Translations under genes and position numbers: made by a program
The notes under the pieces: generated by a model
The model's database searches: none
Seen by the model: the letters and a program-made list of their open reading frames with translations, nothing else
What the model was told of the DNA's origin: nothing
In this document: one piece after another, positions 26,019 to 34,232 of the stretch
Layout: the number at the start of each line of letters is the position of its first letter
Numbering within the stretch: the first letter of the stretch is position 1
Source of the DNA: Trichomonas vaginalis G3
Taxonomy: Eukaryota; Parabasalia; Trichomonadida; Trichomonadidae
Length of the DNA stretch: 64,000 nt
Direction: 5' to 3'
Assembly: GCF_026262505.1 (NCBI RefSeq)
Contig: NC_067204.1
Span: 10,983,501-11,047,500, forward strand

Positions 26019-28139
26019 TTATGCATGCAAACTGCGTGTATATTCTTTTCTAAGTTCCGCAACTTCCTGAGCAATATCTGGATCTCTGAAGTTCTCTGCG
26101 ACGTAGAATGTTGGTGCAGCAATGCAGAGCCAGTTTGGATTGATAACAGAAACAGTCCTCAAGTAATCATGATCAGTCTGTACAAATTCATCAAAAATAA
26201 CCCACTTTTTATCTTCAAAAAGTGATGTTTCCAATGCAGAAAACTTAATTTCTGCCTTTTGTTGTCCTCTTCCTGTTACAACTTGGTATTTCTCGTGTTC
26301 TCCAAGTTTTGCAACATTCATGAATGAACCTTTCAACAGAGCCAAGAAGAACTTTTCTTCATTAACAGGAGCATTGAAATCTTCATCTTCATTTCTATAT
26401 CTATTGAAATTTTTCAATAATCTCTCTAATTGTTTGGCCGCTTTACGTGCATTTTCAAGGGATCTGTGGTTGAAGAAGTTACTGATGGCCCAGCTTGTTC
26501 CTTTATTGCCCTGTCTAATGTATTCTTTGTAGACTTGGAGCAATGTCAAATGATCACCTTTTTCATTGATAAAAGGCTTGTGCGCTATGTCAGCTTCCTT
26601 CTTCTTGTTCCTTGGATGCAAGAAAATCTGTCCTTGTTCGGATAAAATCGCGACAATTGCGATGATATCTCGGGAGTTGCCGTATTCGTACGAGGAAAGA
26701 AGCGCTTTGGCGTACTTTGGCTCTATTGGTAGTCCGGCCATTAGTTTTCCTTCTGTACTGAGAACTTCTGGTAATGAATTTTGTGGCAAAGGGCTGTGAG
26801 GCAGAAAAGTATCGAGATGGTAGAGTTCTTCCAATGCCCCAACAAGAAGTTTGTAGTGGGGATGGTCAAGGAACGGAAAGTGTACGATATCAGATATATG
26901 AGCGGCCAACATCAACAAAATGACCGAACAAAGGTCTGATCGTTGTATTTCCGGTACGGACTGCTCTTCCATCATCTCGTATTGCTCTTGCGTGTACATT
27001 CTGTAGCAAAAACCGTCGCATGTTCTTCCTGCACGTCCTTTTCTTTGGTTTGCAGCAGCTTTGGAGATGTAGACTCTATTGAGAGACCTTTTGCGACTGC
27101 TTGGACTGTATCCTGACTGTTTAACATAGCCACAATCGATGACATAAACAACTCCATCAATTGTAACAGATGTTTCAGCGATATTTGTAGAAACAACGAC
27201 TTTACGGGTTCCAGCACTAAGTTTATTGAATACTTTGGCCTGTTCTCCTGGAGGAAGTGCTGCGTAAAGTGGAAAAACTAATGCATCTACAACGGAACCT
27301 GTAACACGAGTTCTTGATATGCGATCTCTAAGGATTGAACATGCACGTTCGATTTCATCTTCACCGGTCATGAAAATAAGAATGTCTCCTGAAGATTCTT
27401 TTTCTAAAATTTCCATGCATTTATTAACAGCGGCTGTAATTTCGTTTTGTACCATCTGCGGCTGATGGAAAACTTCGACATTGAATTGTCTGCCTGGAAT
27501 TTTGAGGTGTGGTGGTGTAATATCGCCATGTGTGTAAAATTGAACGAATTTACCGGCATCAAGTGTAGCAGACATGATAATAATCTTGAGGTCTGGACGT
27601 ACATTTCCGATAAGTTTAAGAATACCTATGATAATATCTGTATTTACTGTTCTTTCGTGGGCTTCATCGATAATAACAACACCGTACTTAGAAATTTTCG
27701 GATCTGAAATAAATTCTCTCATTAACAAACCATCGGTCATATAAACTAATTTTGTATTTTCACTGACATAATCATCGTATCTAACTGAATAACCAACAAC
27801 ATCACCTAATTTGACATCCATTTCTTGTGCTACACGTGTTGCAATACTGATAGCAGCAACTCTTCTTGGTTGTGTACAAACAATTTTTTTTCCGTATGGT
27901 GATAATGCTTCTTCGAGAACAAATTGAGGAATTTGAGTGGTTTTACCTGAACCTGTTTGACCTTCTATGATCACAATTGGATTGTCTCTAATTGCTGCGA
28001 TAATTTCCATTCGATGTTCATAAACGGGAAGTTTTTTTCGAGTTTCGAGTATTTCTTTGTATGTTTCCGAATATGGATTACCTGTATATGGGTTAATCTC
28101 TGAAGAACTTCGAGAAGAAGTTGTACCTTCAGAATGCAT
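26019..28139 (-). CDS. DEAH-box RNA helicase, Prp43/DHX15-like
   Basis: 706 residues, complete. The motifs are in order: [11 protein letters not shown], Ia [48 protein letters not shown] and VI QRKGRAGR. The winged-helix, ratchet and OB-fold regions follow (..LSVILLMLAAHI; FMNVAKLGEHEKYQVV; WVIFDEFVQTDHDYLRTVSVINPNWL). The short N-terminus [28 protein letters not shown] is the Prp43/DHX15 signature. Yeast Prp43 is about 767 residues. The family disassembles spliceosomes and acts in ribosome biogenesis in the nucleus with G-patch cofactors. It is head-to-head with a tetraspanin gene, with a 41-base gap between the ATGs. Its 5' 336 bases are duplicated in inverted orientation at 30361-30696. 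Confidence 0.93.
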   Translation of the reverse strand: MHSEGTTSSRSSSEINPYTGNPYSETYKEILETRKKLPVYEHRMEIIAAIRDNPIVIIEGQTGSGKTTQIPQFVLEEALSPYGKKIVCTQPRRVAAISIATRVAQEMDVKLGDVVGYSVRYDDYVSENTKLVYMTDGLLMREFISDPKISKYGVVIIDEAHERTVNTDIIIGILKLIGNVRPDLKIIIMSATLDAGKFVQFYTHGDITPPHLKIPGRQFNVEVFHQPQMVQNEITAAVNKCMEILEKESSGDILIFMTGEDEIERACSILRDRISRTRVTGSVVDALVFPLYAALPPGEQAKVFNKLSAGTRKVVVSTNIAETSVTIDGVVYVIDCGYVKQSGYSPSSRKRSLNRVYISKAAANQRKGRAGRTCDGFCYRMYTQEQYEMMEEQSVPEIQRSDLCSVILLMLAAHISDIVHFPFLDHPHYKLLVGALEELYHLDTFLPHSPLPQNSLPEVLSTEGKLMAGLPIEPKYAKALLSSYEYGNSRDIIAIVAILSEQGQIFLHPRNKKKEADIAHKPFINEKGDHLTLLQVYKEYIRQGNKGTSWAISNFFNHRSLENARKAAKQLERLLKNFNRYRNEDEDFNAPVNEEKFFLALLKGSFMNVAKLGEHEKYQVVTGRGQQKAEIKFSALETSLFEDKKWVIFDEFVQTDHDYLRTVSVINPNWLCIAAPTFYVAENFRDPDIAQEVAELRKEYTRSLHA

Positions 28140-28180
28140 TTTGAACGAACAGACTTGTTCAATTTCAATAATTTTTTTCT

Positions 28181-28801
28181 ATGGCAGATATTAATTCTCA
28201 AGAATCTCCGTGTTTAAATGTTTTATTAGCAATTGTAACATCCCTAGTGCTATTATTAACATCATGCGAGTTCCTAATGCCATTAATAACGTTTATTATG
28301 GGTATTTATGATATAATTTGGTATAAATCTCTTGCAATTATAGAAAATAATACATTATTTGTTTTAATTTCAGCTGCAGTTACTACTGCTATTAGTATTG
28401 CTTTATTTATGGTTTACTTTTTACAATTAAATTTCACGTTTAAAAAGAATGTTATGATACTTCGTCACATTGCCAATATAATATATACAGCTGCTGTAAT
28501 ATGCTTACTAGTTTCAACGAAAAAACACAACGAAACAAAATTACTTCAAAATCTCTCCCAAAAATGGGGAAATTCAGATCCATCACTTATATATCAGTCA
28601 AAACACAATTGTGTAGGTTATATATTTAATAGTACAGACTCTAAAAATTGTTATCCATCAGTTCAAAATGATGTTCACAAATTTTATAGCTTTTCACGTA
28701 AATTTGTAATACCTTGCTCATTGTGGTGGGCTCCTGTTATTCTTTATTCTATTTTATCGATTATTATTCTTATTATTGATAAGAAAGTCCGTTGGGAATA
28801 A
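28181..28801 (+). CDS. Tetraspanin-like four-pass membrane protein
   Basis: 206 residues. There are four predicted transmembrane helices: about 12-40, 58-82, 92-111 and 179-200. The small first loop (YDIIWYKSLAIIENNT) and large second extracellular loop (about 112-178) carry cysteines (NCVGYIFNSTDSKNCYP, IPCSLWW) in the tetraspanin style, with NCVG in the place of the usual CCG. Trichomonads have a family of tetraspanins on plasma membrane and secreted vesicles; that location is inferred here. The short cytoplasmic C-terminus is IIDKKVRWE. The divergent promoter with the helicase is only 41 bases. Stop within TAAA. A deleted inverted copy lies at 29954-30340. Confidence 0.75.
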   Translation: MADINSQESPCLNVLLAIVTSLVLLLTSCEFLMPLITFIMGIYDIIWYKSLAIIENNTLFVLISAAVTTAISIALFMVYFLQLNFTFKKNVMILRHIANIIYTAAVICLLVSTKKHNETKLLQNLSQKWGNSDPSLIYQSKHNCVGYIFNSTDSKNCYPSVQNDVHKFYSFSRKFVIPCSLWWAPVILYSILSIIILIIDKKVRWE

Positions 28802-28910
28802 ACTATATTTGTTTTTATTGTATTTTAATAACTACTACATGCTCAAATATTTAAATTTTTAATTTAAATTTATATAATATTTAGTCGCTCTAATATAGAA
28901 AGAAAGGATT

Positions 28911-29693
28911 TTATTTTAATGATTCGTAATCTTCAGGTTCCTTCTTATAACGCATGAACTGCATTAAAACAATGAAATCTAAAATCATTGGGCCCATACT
29001 GCCAACTAGCCACGGGAACTGCATCCAAATGTAACCCCAATGTGAATCTTTGAGGAAAATAGATACAGCGTAAGTTCCGTTTCCAAGCCAAGCTGAAATG
29101 AAAAATTGTATTGACAATCCTTCGGTTTCTTTACGTTGGTAGTTCTTAAATATCTGGCAGATACGTGAAGAAGAGTAAACGATGCCGGAAATCCAGCCGA
29201 TTAATATTCCTTTGATGTAATCTTTTGAATAAGGATCTGGATATGACGAAGCAAGGGCAACAACGGCTCCAGAAGCAGCAATAATTGGAGCATAGCTATC
29301 ATCAATTGTTGTTTCGGAATTTAATATAGATTCGTTGTCTCTTCCGCAGAGTTTTGGATGTATCCATTCGAAATAGATATATTGGAGCATGCAGAACCCA
29401 TCAACGCAGCAAAAGAATGTTGAAGTAATAACTTGTGTTACTAAACCGTTTGTTAAAAGGCATCCTGTCAGATTTGAAACGTCTCCTAAGATTAAAAACA
29501 GTAAGAAGTATGGAGAAAGTCCATCAGCACGACGGTTTTTGAAGTTAATATAAATTTGTGGTAACTGAGCCCACATCCAAATTAATGTGGAAGTAATTCC
29601 GAAAAAGAAGGATAATTTATCACGTGTTGTTACAACACACTCGCCAAACACTTTAGCTATCCAATGAACATAATCTCCGCTACAAGTGACCAT
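28911..29693 (-). CDS. PQ-loop repeat transporter (PQLC2/Ypq1-like)
   Basis: 260 residues with seven predicted transmembrane helices and two PQ-loop motifs: MWAQLPQIYINFKNRRADGLS (about 38-58) and SSRICQIFKNYQRKETEGLSIQFF (about 173-196). These are the hinge motifs of lysosomal/vacuolar cationic amino-acid exporters (PQLC2/Ypq) and related SWEET-fold transporters. The second motif has CQ in place of PQ. Membrane of an acidic organelle is the expected location (inference). A TCATATCC Inr-like element lies 11 bases before the ATG and a TCACTTTT about 47 bases before it. It sits in the spacer between the two arms of the host inverted duplication. Confidence 0.83.
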   Translation of the reverse strand: MVTCSGDYVHWIAKVFGECVVTTRDKLSFFFGITSTLIWMWAQLPQIYINFKNRRADGLSPYFLLFLILGDVSNLTGCLLTNGLVTQVITSTFFCCVDGFCMLQYIYFEWIHPKLCGRDNESILNSETTIDDSYAPIIAASGAVVALASSYPDPYSKDYIKGILIGWISGIVYSSSRICQIFKNYQRKETEGLSIQFFISAWLGNGTYAVSIFLKDSHWGYIWMQFPWLVGSMGPMILDFIVLMQFMRYKKEPEDYESLK

Positions 29694-29698
29694 TAATC

Positions 29699-29742
29699 GG
29701 ATATGATTACTTTGAAATTTTATGATGTGCGGTTAAAAGTGA
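29699..29742 (-). promoter_or_regulatory. Candidate Inr elements of the PQ-loop gene
   Basis: On the minus strand, TCATATCC (29699-29706) and TCACTTTT (29735-29742) both fit TCA-Y-W. The nearer gives an 11-base 5' UTR, the distant one about 47 bases. The nearer spacing is more typical for this group. Confidence 0.5.
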
Positions 29743-29953
29743 CTTGATTTGTGAGATGATAGAAATCATTTTTCCATATTGCTTTTATTTTATTTGATAA
29801 ACAAAAAAAGTTTTGATTTGACATTCAATTTTGTTTTTCAGATGTCAGATCATTTGAATTGAAAGAAAAACGAACGAACTTTCAATCTCTGGGCCTGCTG
29901 ACTGTCAAAAAATATCTTAAAAATTATTCGATGATTTTGATTCAACTTTTTTG

Positions 29954-30696
29954 AAAATACAATAAAAACAAATATAGTTTATTCCCAACGGACTTTCTTA
30001 TCAATAATAAGAATAATAATCGATAAAATAGAATAAAGAATAACAGGAGCCCACCACAATGAGCAAGGTATTACAAATTTACGTGAAAAGCTATAAAATT
30101 TGTGAACATCATTTTGAACTGATGGATAACAATTTTTAGAGTCTGTACTATTAAATATATAACCTACACAATTGTGTTTTGACTGATATATAAGTGATGG
30201 ATCTGAATTTCCCCATTTTTGGGAGAGATTTTGAAGTAATTTTGTTTCAGCACTAGGGATGTTACAATTGCTAATAAAACATTTAAACACGGAGATTCTT
30301 GAGAATTAATATCTGCCATAGAAAAAAATTATTGAAATTGAACAAGTCTGTTCGTTCAAAATGCATTCTGAAGGTACAACTTCTTCTCGAAGTTCTTCAG
30401 AGATTAACCCATATACAGGTAATCCATATTCGGAAACATACAAAGAAATACTCGAAACTCGAAAAAAACTTCCCGTTTATGAACATCGAATGGAAATTAT
30501 CGCAGCAATTAGAGACAATCCAATTGTGATCATAGAAGGTCAAACAGGTTCAGGTAAAACCACTCAAATTCCTCAATTTGTTCTCGAAGAAGCATTATCA
30601 CCATACGGAAAAAAAATTGTTTGTACACAACCAAGAAGAGTTGCTGCTATCAGTATTGCAACACGTGTAGCACAAGAAATGGATGTCAAATTAGGT
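29954..30696 (-). repeat. Inverted partial duplicate of 27804-28826 (tetraspanin and helicase 5' parts)
   Basis: 743 bases read as the reverse complement of 27804-28826 with, as far as I can see, no substitutions, apart from a 280-base internal deletion corresponding to 28252-28531 in the tetraspanin gene. The right edge falls in the helicase at ..VKLG (30696), and the left edge is 25 bases after the tetraspanin stop. The arms are 1.1 kb apart and enclose the PQ-loop gene. The event is very recent or an assembly effect. Confidence 0.92.
29979..30320 (-). pseudogene. Deleted copy of the tetraspanin gene
   Basis: It starts with the same 5' sequence as 28181 (ATGGCAGATATTAATTCTC) and rejoins the parental sequence after a 280-base deletion that removes the first three membrane helices and changes the frame. 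The C-terminal part (ETKLLQNLSQ to RWE) is identical to the parent. Not expected to make a working protein. Confidence 0.85.
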
Positions 30697-30770
30697 TTAT
30701 ATGGAATTTCAGCCGGTAGAATGAGCACATCTCTTCCATTGAGAAACAGGAATTACACATGCATTTAGCA
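30361..30770 (+). pseudogene. Truncated copy of the DEAH helicase gene
   Basis: The first 112 codons are identical to the Prp43-like gene, including motif I ([10 protein letters not shown]) and Ia. After ..MDVKLG the sequence switches to unrelated DNA and the frame ends about 24 codons later. It retains the P-loop but lacks the DEAH motif and all later domains. Confidence 0.88.
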
Positions 30771-30826
30771 ATGTTTTTACTGAACTTGTGAAAACAATCC
30801 AGGAAAAAAGAAAATGACTGTTTGAC
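30697..30826 (+). pseudogene. Possible C-terminal fragment of a Rab-like GTPase
   Basis: Just after the duplication edge, the DNA encodes in shifted frames [12 protein letters not shown], then [22 protein letters not shown] before a stop. This resembles a Rab C-terminal region (G5 SAK-type motif followed by the last helix) but is frameshifted. The similarity is weak and judged by eye. A Rab-like N-terminal fragment exists at 38599-38772. Confidence 0.3.
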
Positions 30827-31418
30827 AGTTTTCTCCTAATAAATCTTTAGCATCTGTCAATTTTCACTTATATTTTTAACTTTCCAGTAAATAGAGGTTA
30901 GATAGGGGTTAAATGCCGCTATATAAAAACATGATATAGCAATTATGCAAGAGTAATGATTTGTTGGATGCATATTGTATGTTTTGACTATTGAGAGTTG
31001 TAATTTACTTAATCTTGTCTTATTTCATTTGGATACGTATTAAAAATGTCATTTATTAACGAATCGGTTAGATAAATATCTTATTTGATCTGTACCTAAA
31101 CTATAGGATAGCTCTCACCTGTTAAAATCTGAATTCTTAAATTTAATATTCAATTTCATTTAGACTGACAATCTTATAGATTCAAGGATACATCGAGTAT
31201 ACAAGTTTGGGCGTAAAGTGTAGGGCTTCGGAAATTGGATAATGATATCTTTTTCTGCAAAAACTCAAATTCAAAGCTCAATGTTGAAAAATCATTATAT
31301 TCATATAAATGTCATTGCATTTTCATCAAAGAATTAGTGATTTATTAGAAAAAAAATTTCAAAATCAATTTTGAGAGGTATTGTAAATAATGTTTTCAAT
31401 CAATAAAAAAACGAATCA
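30827..31418. other. Host intergenic
   Basis: About 590 AT-rich bases before the coiled-coil gene. There is no open frame of note. The region directly upstream of the ATG (TTTTCAATCAATAAAAA) has only a poor match to the Inr. Confidence 0.5.
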
Positions 31419-33506
31419 ATGGCTGATCTTCCAAGTACTATCAAAGATGAGACAATGATATCAGTTAGCGTTGATTCGACTTTCTTTGTTGACATCATAA
31501 AGCGTCTAAATCAAAAGATAAAAGAGCACGAACAAAGATTTATAAATCTTGATAATATTATTAAAACATTTGTCACGAAAGAACAATTTGATCTTGTTCT
31601 AAGTCCTCTTACAAAGAAAGTTGATGACTTTGCCCAAAGAAGTAACGAAGCGTTAGAAAAATCCGAATTATTAACTAAAGTTGCAAACGAAACTCGCGAT
31701 AAACTCACCCAGATGATCGATGGAAAATTCGATGAAATGTTGTTTTCTACTAAACTCAATCAAAAGAACGCATCAGAAAGCTTAGAACAAAAAATTGAAA
31801 CTTGTTTTCTTAAGACAAAAGAAGCTCTTGATCGCTCACGTGAAGCCCAAGAGGAAGTTCGAGCTCAAAGTGAAGTTACAAAAGAAACAAAAGCAAACGT
31901 TCAAATTTTAGGAGATCGAATTCATCATGTAAACACAGAATTCATAAAATACGTCAACTCTCATAACAGAACAGTCAAGAGAAACAACTCAGATGAACAA
32001 TTACCAATTACAGGCGATGCCGGAGATAATGACTTAATTGAGCAAATTCAAGCACGTACAACAGAGCAAATCAACCAAGTACACACAACAATGGCCGATT
32101 TACTTAACAACAGACTCGCTTCTCTACAAAAAGCTCTTGATATTGCACTTATGCACACAACATCAGATAATGCACCAAAACTCAACGAAGTTTGGGCAGT
32201 TACATCTCAAAACAGAGCTGCTCTCGTCAATGCAATGACAGAACAATCACTTTTATCAAGAAGAGTCGATGTTTTGCAGCAATTAATTGATAATTTGCAG
32301 CAAAATCCATCAAATCCTGAATCTCCGAACCGTCCAATGCTTTCAAGCATCATGGCACATCAAACAGCAGCAACACGTGCAGGAATGTTGATTCCGTTAG
32401 ACAACGACATTCGTGCAAAAGAACATCAAAAACTAGAAAAAACAGTTGACCATCTTGGCGGCCAAATCGATGCTGCTCTTCAAGATATCCTTCGAATCAA
32501 GAACGCCGTCAACAGGAATGAGAAAGATGTTAGAGATGTCGTACTCGCAATCATCGATGAATTCAAATTGATCAGAACAAACGCGAGTGGTTTAGAACAT
32601 CTTCCTCCACTTAATTTGGCAACATGTGTCCCCAGTTTCTTCAATAATCCAAGCTTCACATTTGCACGTGTTGGTGGTGACGATGAATCACCAGATGAAT
32701 CTGATAGATCTAGCTCTCTTCCAACAGGATCAGGCACATCAACACTTGAAAGAATGAGACTTGGAAGAAGAGGAAGATACAGAGAAGACAGCGAAAACGA
32801 AGACATGATCAGTGGCGAAATTTCAGAAGATGACATTGGCATAAAGAAGAAACAGTCAACAACGTTCTTCAAGACTAAAAAGATCTCTGGATTGATGCAT
32901 ATAATTTCTCGACAGCCTAACTATAACTCTCCACCTCCAAAGCTTGATATTGATGACAAGAAATCAGTGAAAAACGATGACAAAAAATCAGTTAAAAGTG
33001 AAAGTGAAAATGATAACATTTCAACACAAGTTTCAGGTAATATTTTGTATGTTGGGAATACGTCTAAATCGCAGCCAGAGCAGACAGTTGTCCATGTAAT
33101 TGAAAAGGAAACATCGGAACAGTTGAAAGGACAAATGGAACTTTTCATCAAAAACAAAAATGAACTTATGTCAGCTGTTGAAAGAAAAGTTGATCGCGAT
33201 TTTGTTGAGAAAGTATTTAACAAGTTCAGAGTTATCATCAACGGATTGAATGAACGAGTGAAAGAGCTTGCATCGTCTATGGATAAATTCGCCACTCAAA
33301 AGGACGTTCAGACAGTTGCCGAAGTTTTGTCACAGACAGCAGCGATGGTCGAAAAATCATCTACAAAACAAGGCAAACTTCCTGTTTCTAACTTCGGCGG
33401 AAGTGGAGATTTCGTCTATGGTGATGATGGTTCTGCATTTGTTAAAGAAACTAAGAAAGAATCATCTGAATTACCTCTTCTTCAGAAATCAAATAACAAC
33501 AGATAA
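31419..33506 (+). CDS. Large coiled-coil protein with C-terminal DUF4795-like region
   Basis: 695 residues, complete. Helical heptad-rich segments cover about 20-180, 205-300 and 330-390. A Pro/Ser/acidic low-complexity linker follows (about 415-530, including DDKKSVKNDDKKSVKSESEND). A second coiled coil (about 565-650: MSAVERKVDRDFVEKVFNKFRVIINGLNERVKEL) resembles by eye the DUF4795 domain of QRICH2-type axonemal proteins. No membrane segment or enzymatic motif is seen. A role in the flagellar axoneme or cytoskeleton is inferred from that resemblance. The upstream element is a poor Inr match. Confidence 0.65.
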   Translation: MADLPSTIKDETMISVSVDSTFFVDIIKRLNQKIKEHEQRFINLDNIIKTFVTKEQFDLVLSPLTKKVDDFAQRSNEALEKSELLTKVANETRDKLTQMIDGKFDEMLFSTKLNQKNASESLEQKIETCFLKTKEALDRSREAQEEVRAQSEVTKETKANVQILGDRIHHVNTEFIKYVNSHNRTVKRNNSDEQLPITGDAGDNDLIEQIQARTTEQINQVHTTMADLLNNRLASLQKALDIALMHTTSDNAPKLNEVWAVTSQNRAALVNAMTEQSLLSRRVDVLQQLIDNLQQNPSNPESPNRPMLSSIMAHQTAATRAGMLIPLDNDIRAKEHQKLEKTVDHLGGQIDAALQDILRIKNAVNRNEKDVRDVVLAIIDEFKLIRTNASGLEHLPPLNLATCVPSFFNNPSFTFARVGGDDESPDESDRSSSLPTGSGTSTLERMRLGRRGRYREDSENEDMISGEISEDDIGIKKKQSTTFFKTKKISGLMHIISRQPNYNSPPPKLDIDDKKSVKNDDKKSVKSESENDNISTQVSGNILYVGNTSKSQPEQTVVHVIEKETSEQLKGQMELFIKNKNELMSAVERKVDRDFVEKVFNKFRVIINGLNERVKELASSMDKFATQKDVQTVAEVLSQTAAMVEKSSTKQGKLPVSNFGGSGDFVYGDDGSAFVKETKKESSELPLLQKSNNNR

Positions 33507-34232
33507 TTATTATTGTTTTTGTTTTTATTATTTATATTTCTATGTATTTTTATTGTAAAAAGTTTTTTTATATTTATCTGAAGAATACTATCTTGTAGTA
33601 TTCTATTCTTATCTTCTATTGTTTTAATTGATTGAAACTATAAATTGAAATCATGTTTTCAACAAGAGAAATGTCAGTTTTTTGTTAAACACATTTGATT
33701 ATTCAGATATAAGAGTTAAAGTGTCCAAATGAGAAATTTTCGAAAAAGTGACATCGCTGTAGGCGATGTCACTTTTTCTTATGCTTGAACCTCACCTTAT
33801 ATTTCAATATAATTAAATATTAGAAAACGAATTCTCATTTCAAATTCTAGACCTTTTTAAAAATAATGTAAACTAAACAAAAATTCTATGATAAAAAAAT
33901 ACCCATCAGATGTCCATTTTTTATTATTTTTTTTAATACCCAGAACAATTTGAAGTGATTAGTATTAAAATATATATATATCATTTAACTTAACGATAAA
34001 ATAAATCATCTTAATGAGGAAGGTGTGGAAACACCGTCTTTCTCCTCATTGATGAAAGATTTTGGACAGTGCTTTTCCAAGGAGAAACGGCAATTTTGGA
34101 ACATCTATAAAAGAAACACTTGAATCTCCTACTAAAGATTGCAAAATATGCGTTAGAAAATAGGATATACAACTGCAGAAAAGAAACAGAGTACATTTAT
34201 TGTTTTAACAAACAAAAGAATAATTTCATCAA
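33507..34232. other. Host intergenic with two hairpins
   Basis: About 725 bases between convergent genes. It contains a strong hairpin (33742-33778) and an imperfect nested inverted repeat at 34015-34052 (AATGAGGA..TCCTCATT outside, GGTGT..ACACC inside). There is no coding potential. These may mark transcript ends or a small RNA. Confidence 0.5.
33742..33778. repeat. 16-base perfect stem hairpin
   Basis: GAAAAAGTGACATCGC, a five-base loop (TGTAG), then GCGATGTCACTTTTTC. The stem has 16 uninterrupted pairs and sits alone in the gap downstream of the coiled-coil gene. It could be a miniature-element relic, a terminator-like structure or a small RNA. Confidence 0.85.

Noticed and set aside
34010-34130. 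tRNA or other classical RNA gene in the host gap
   Set aside because: The inverted repeats do not form a cloverleaf and no TPsiC-like GTTCRAATC box is present.
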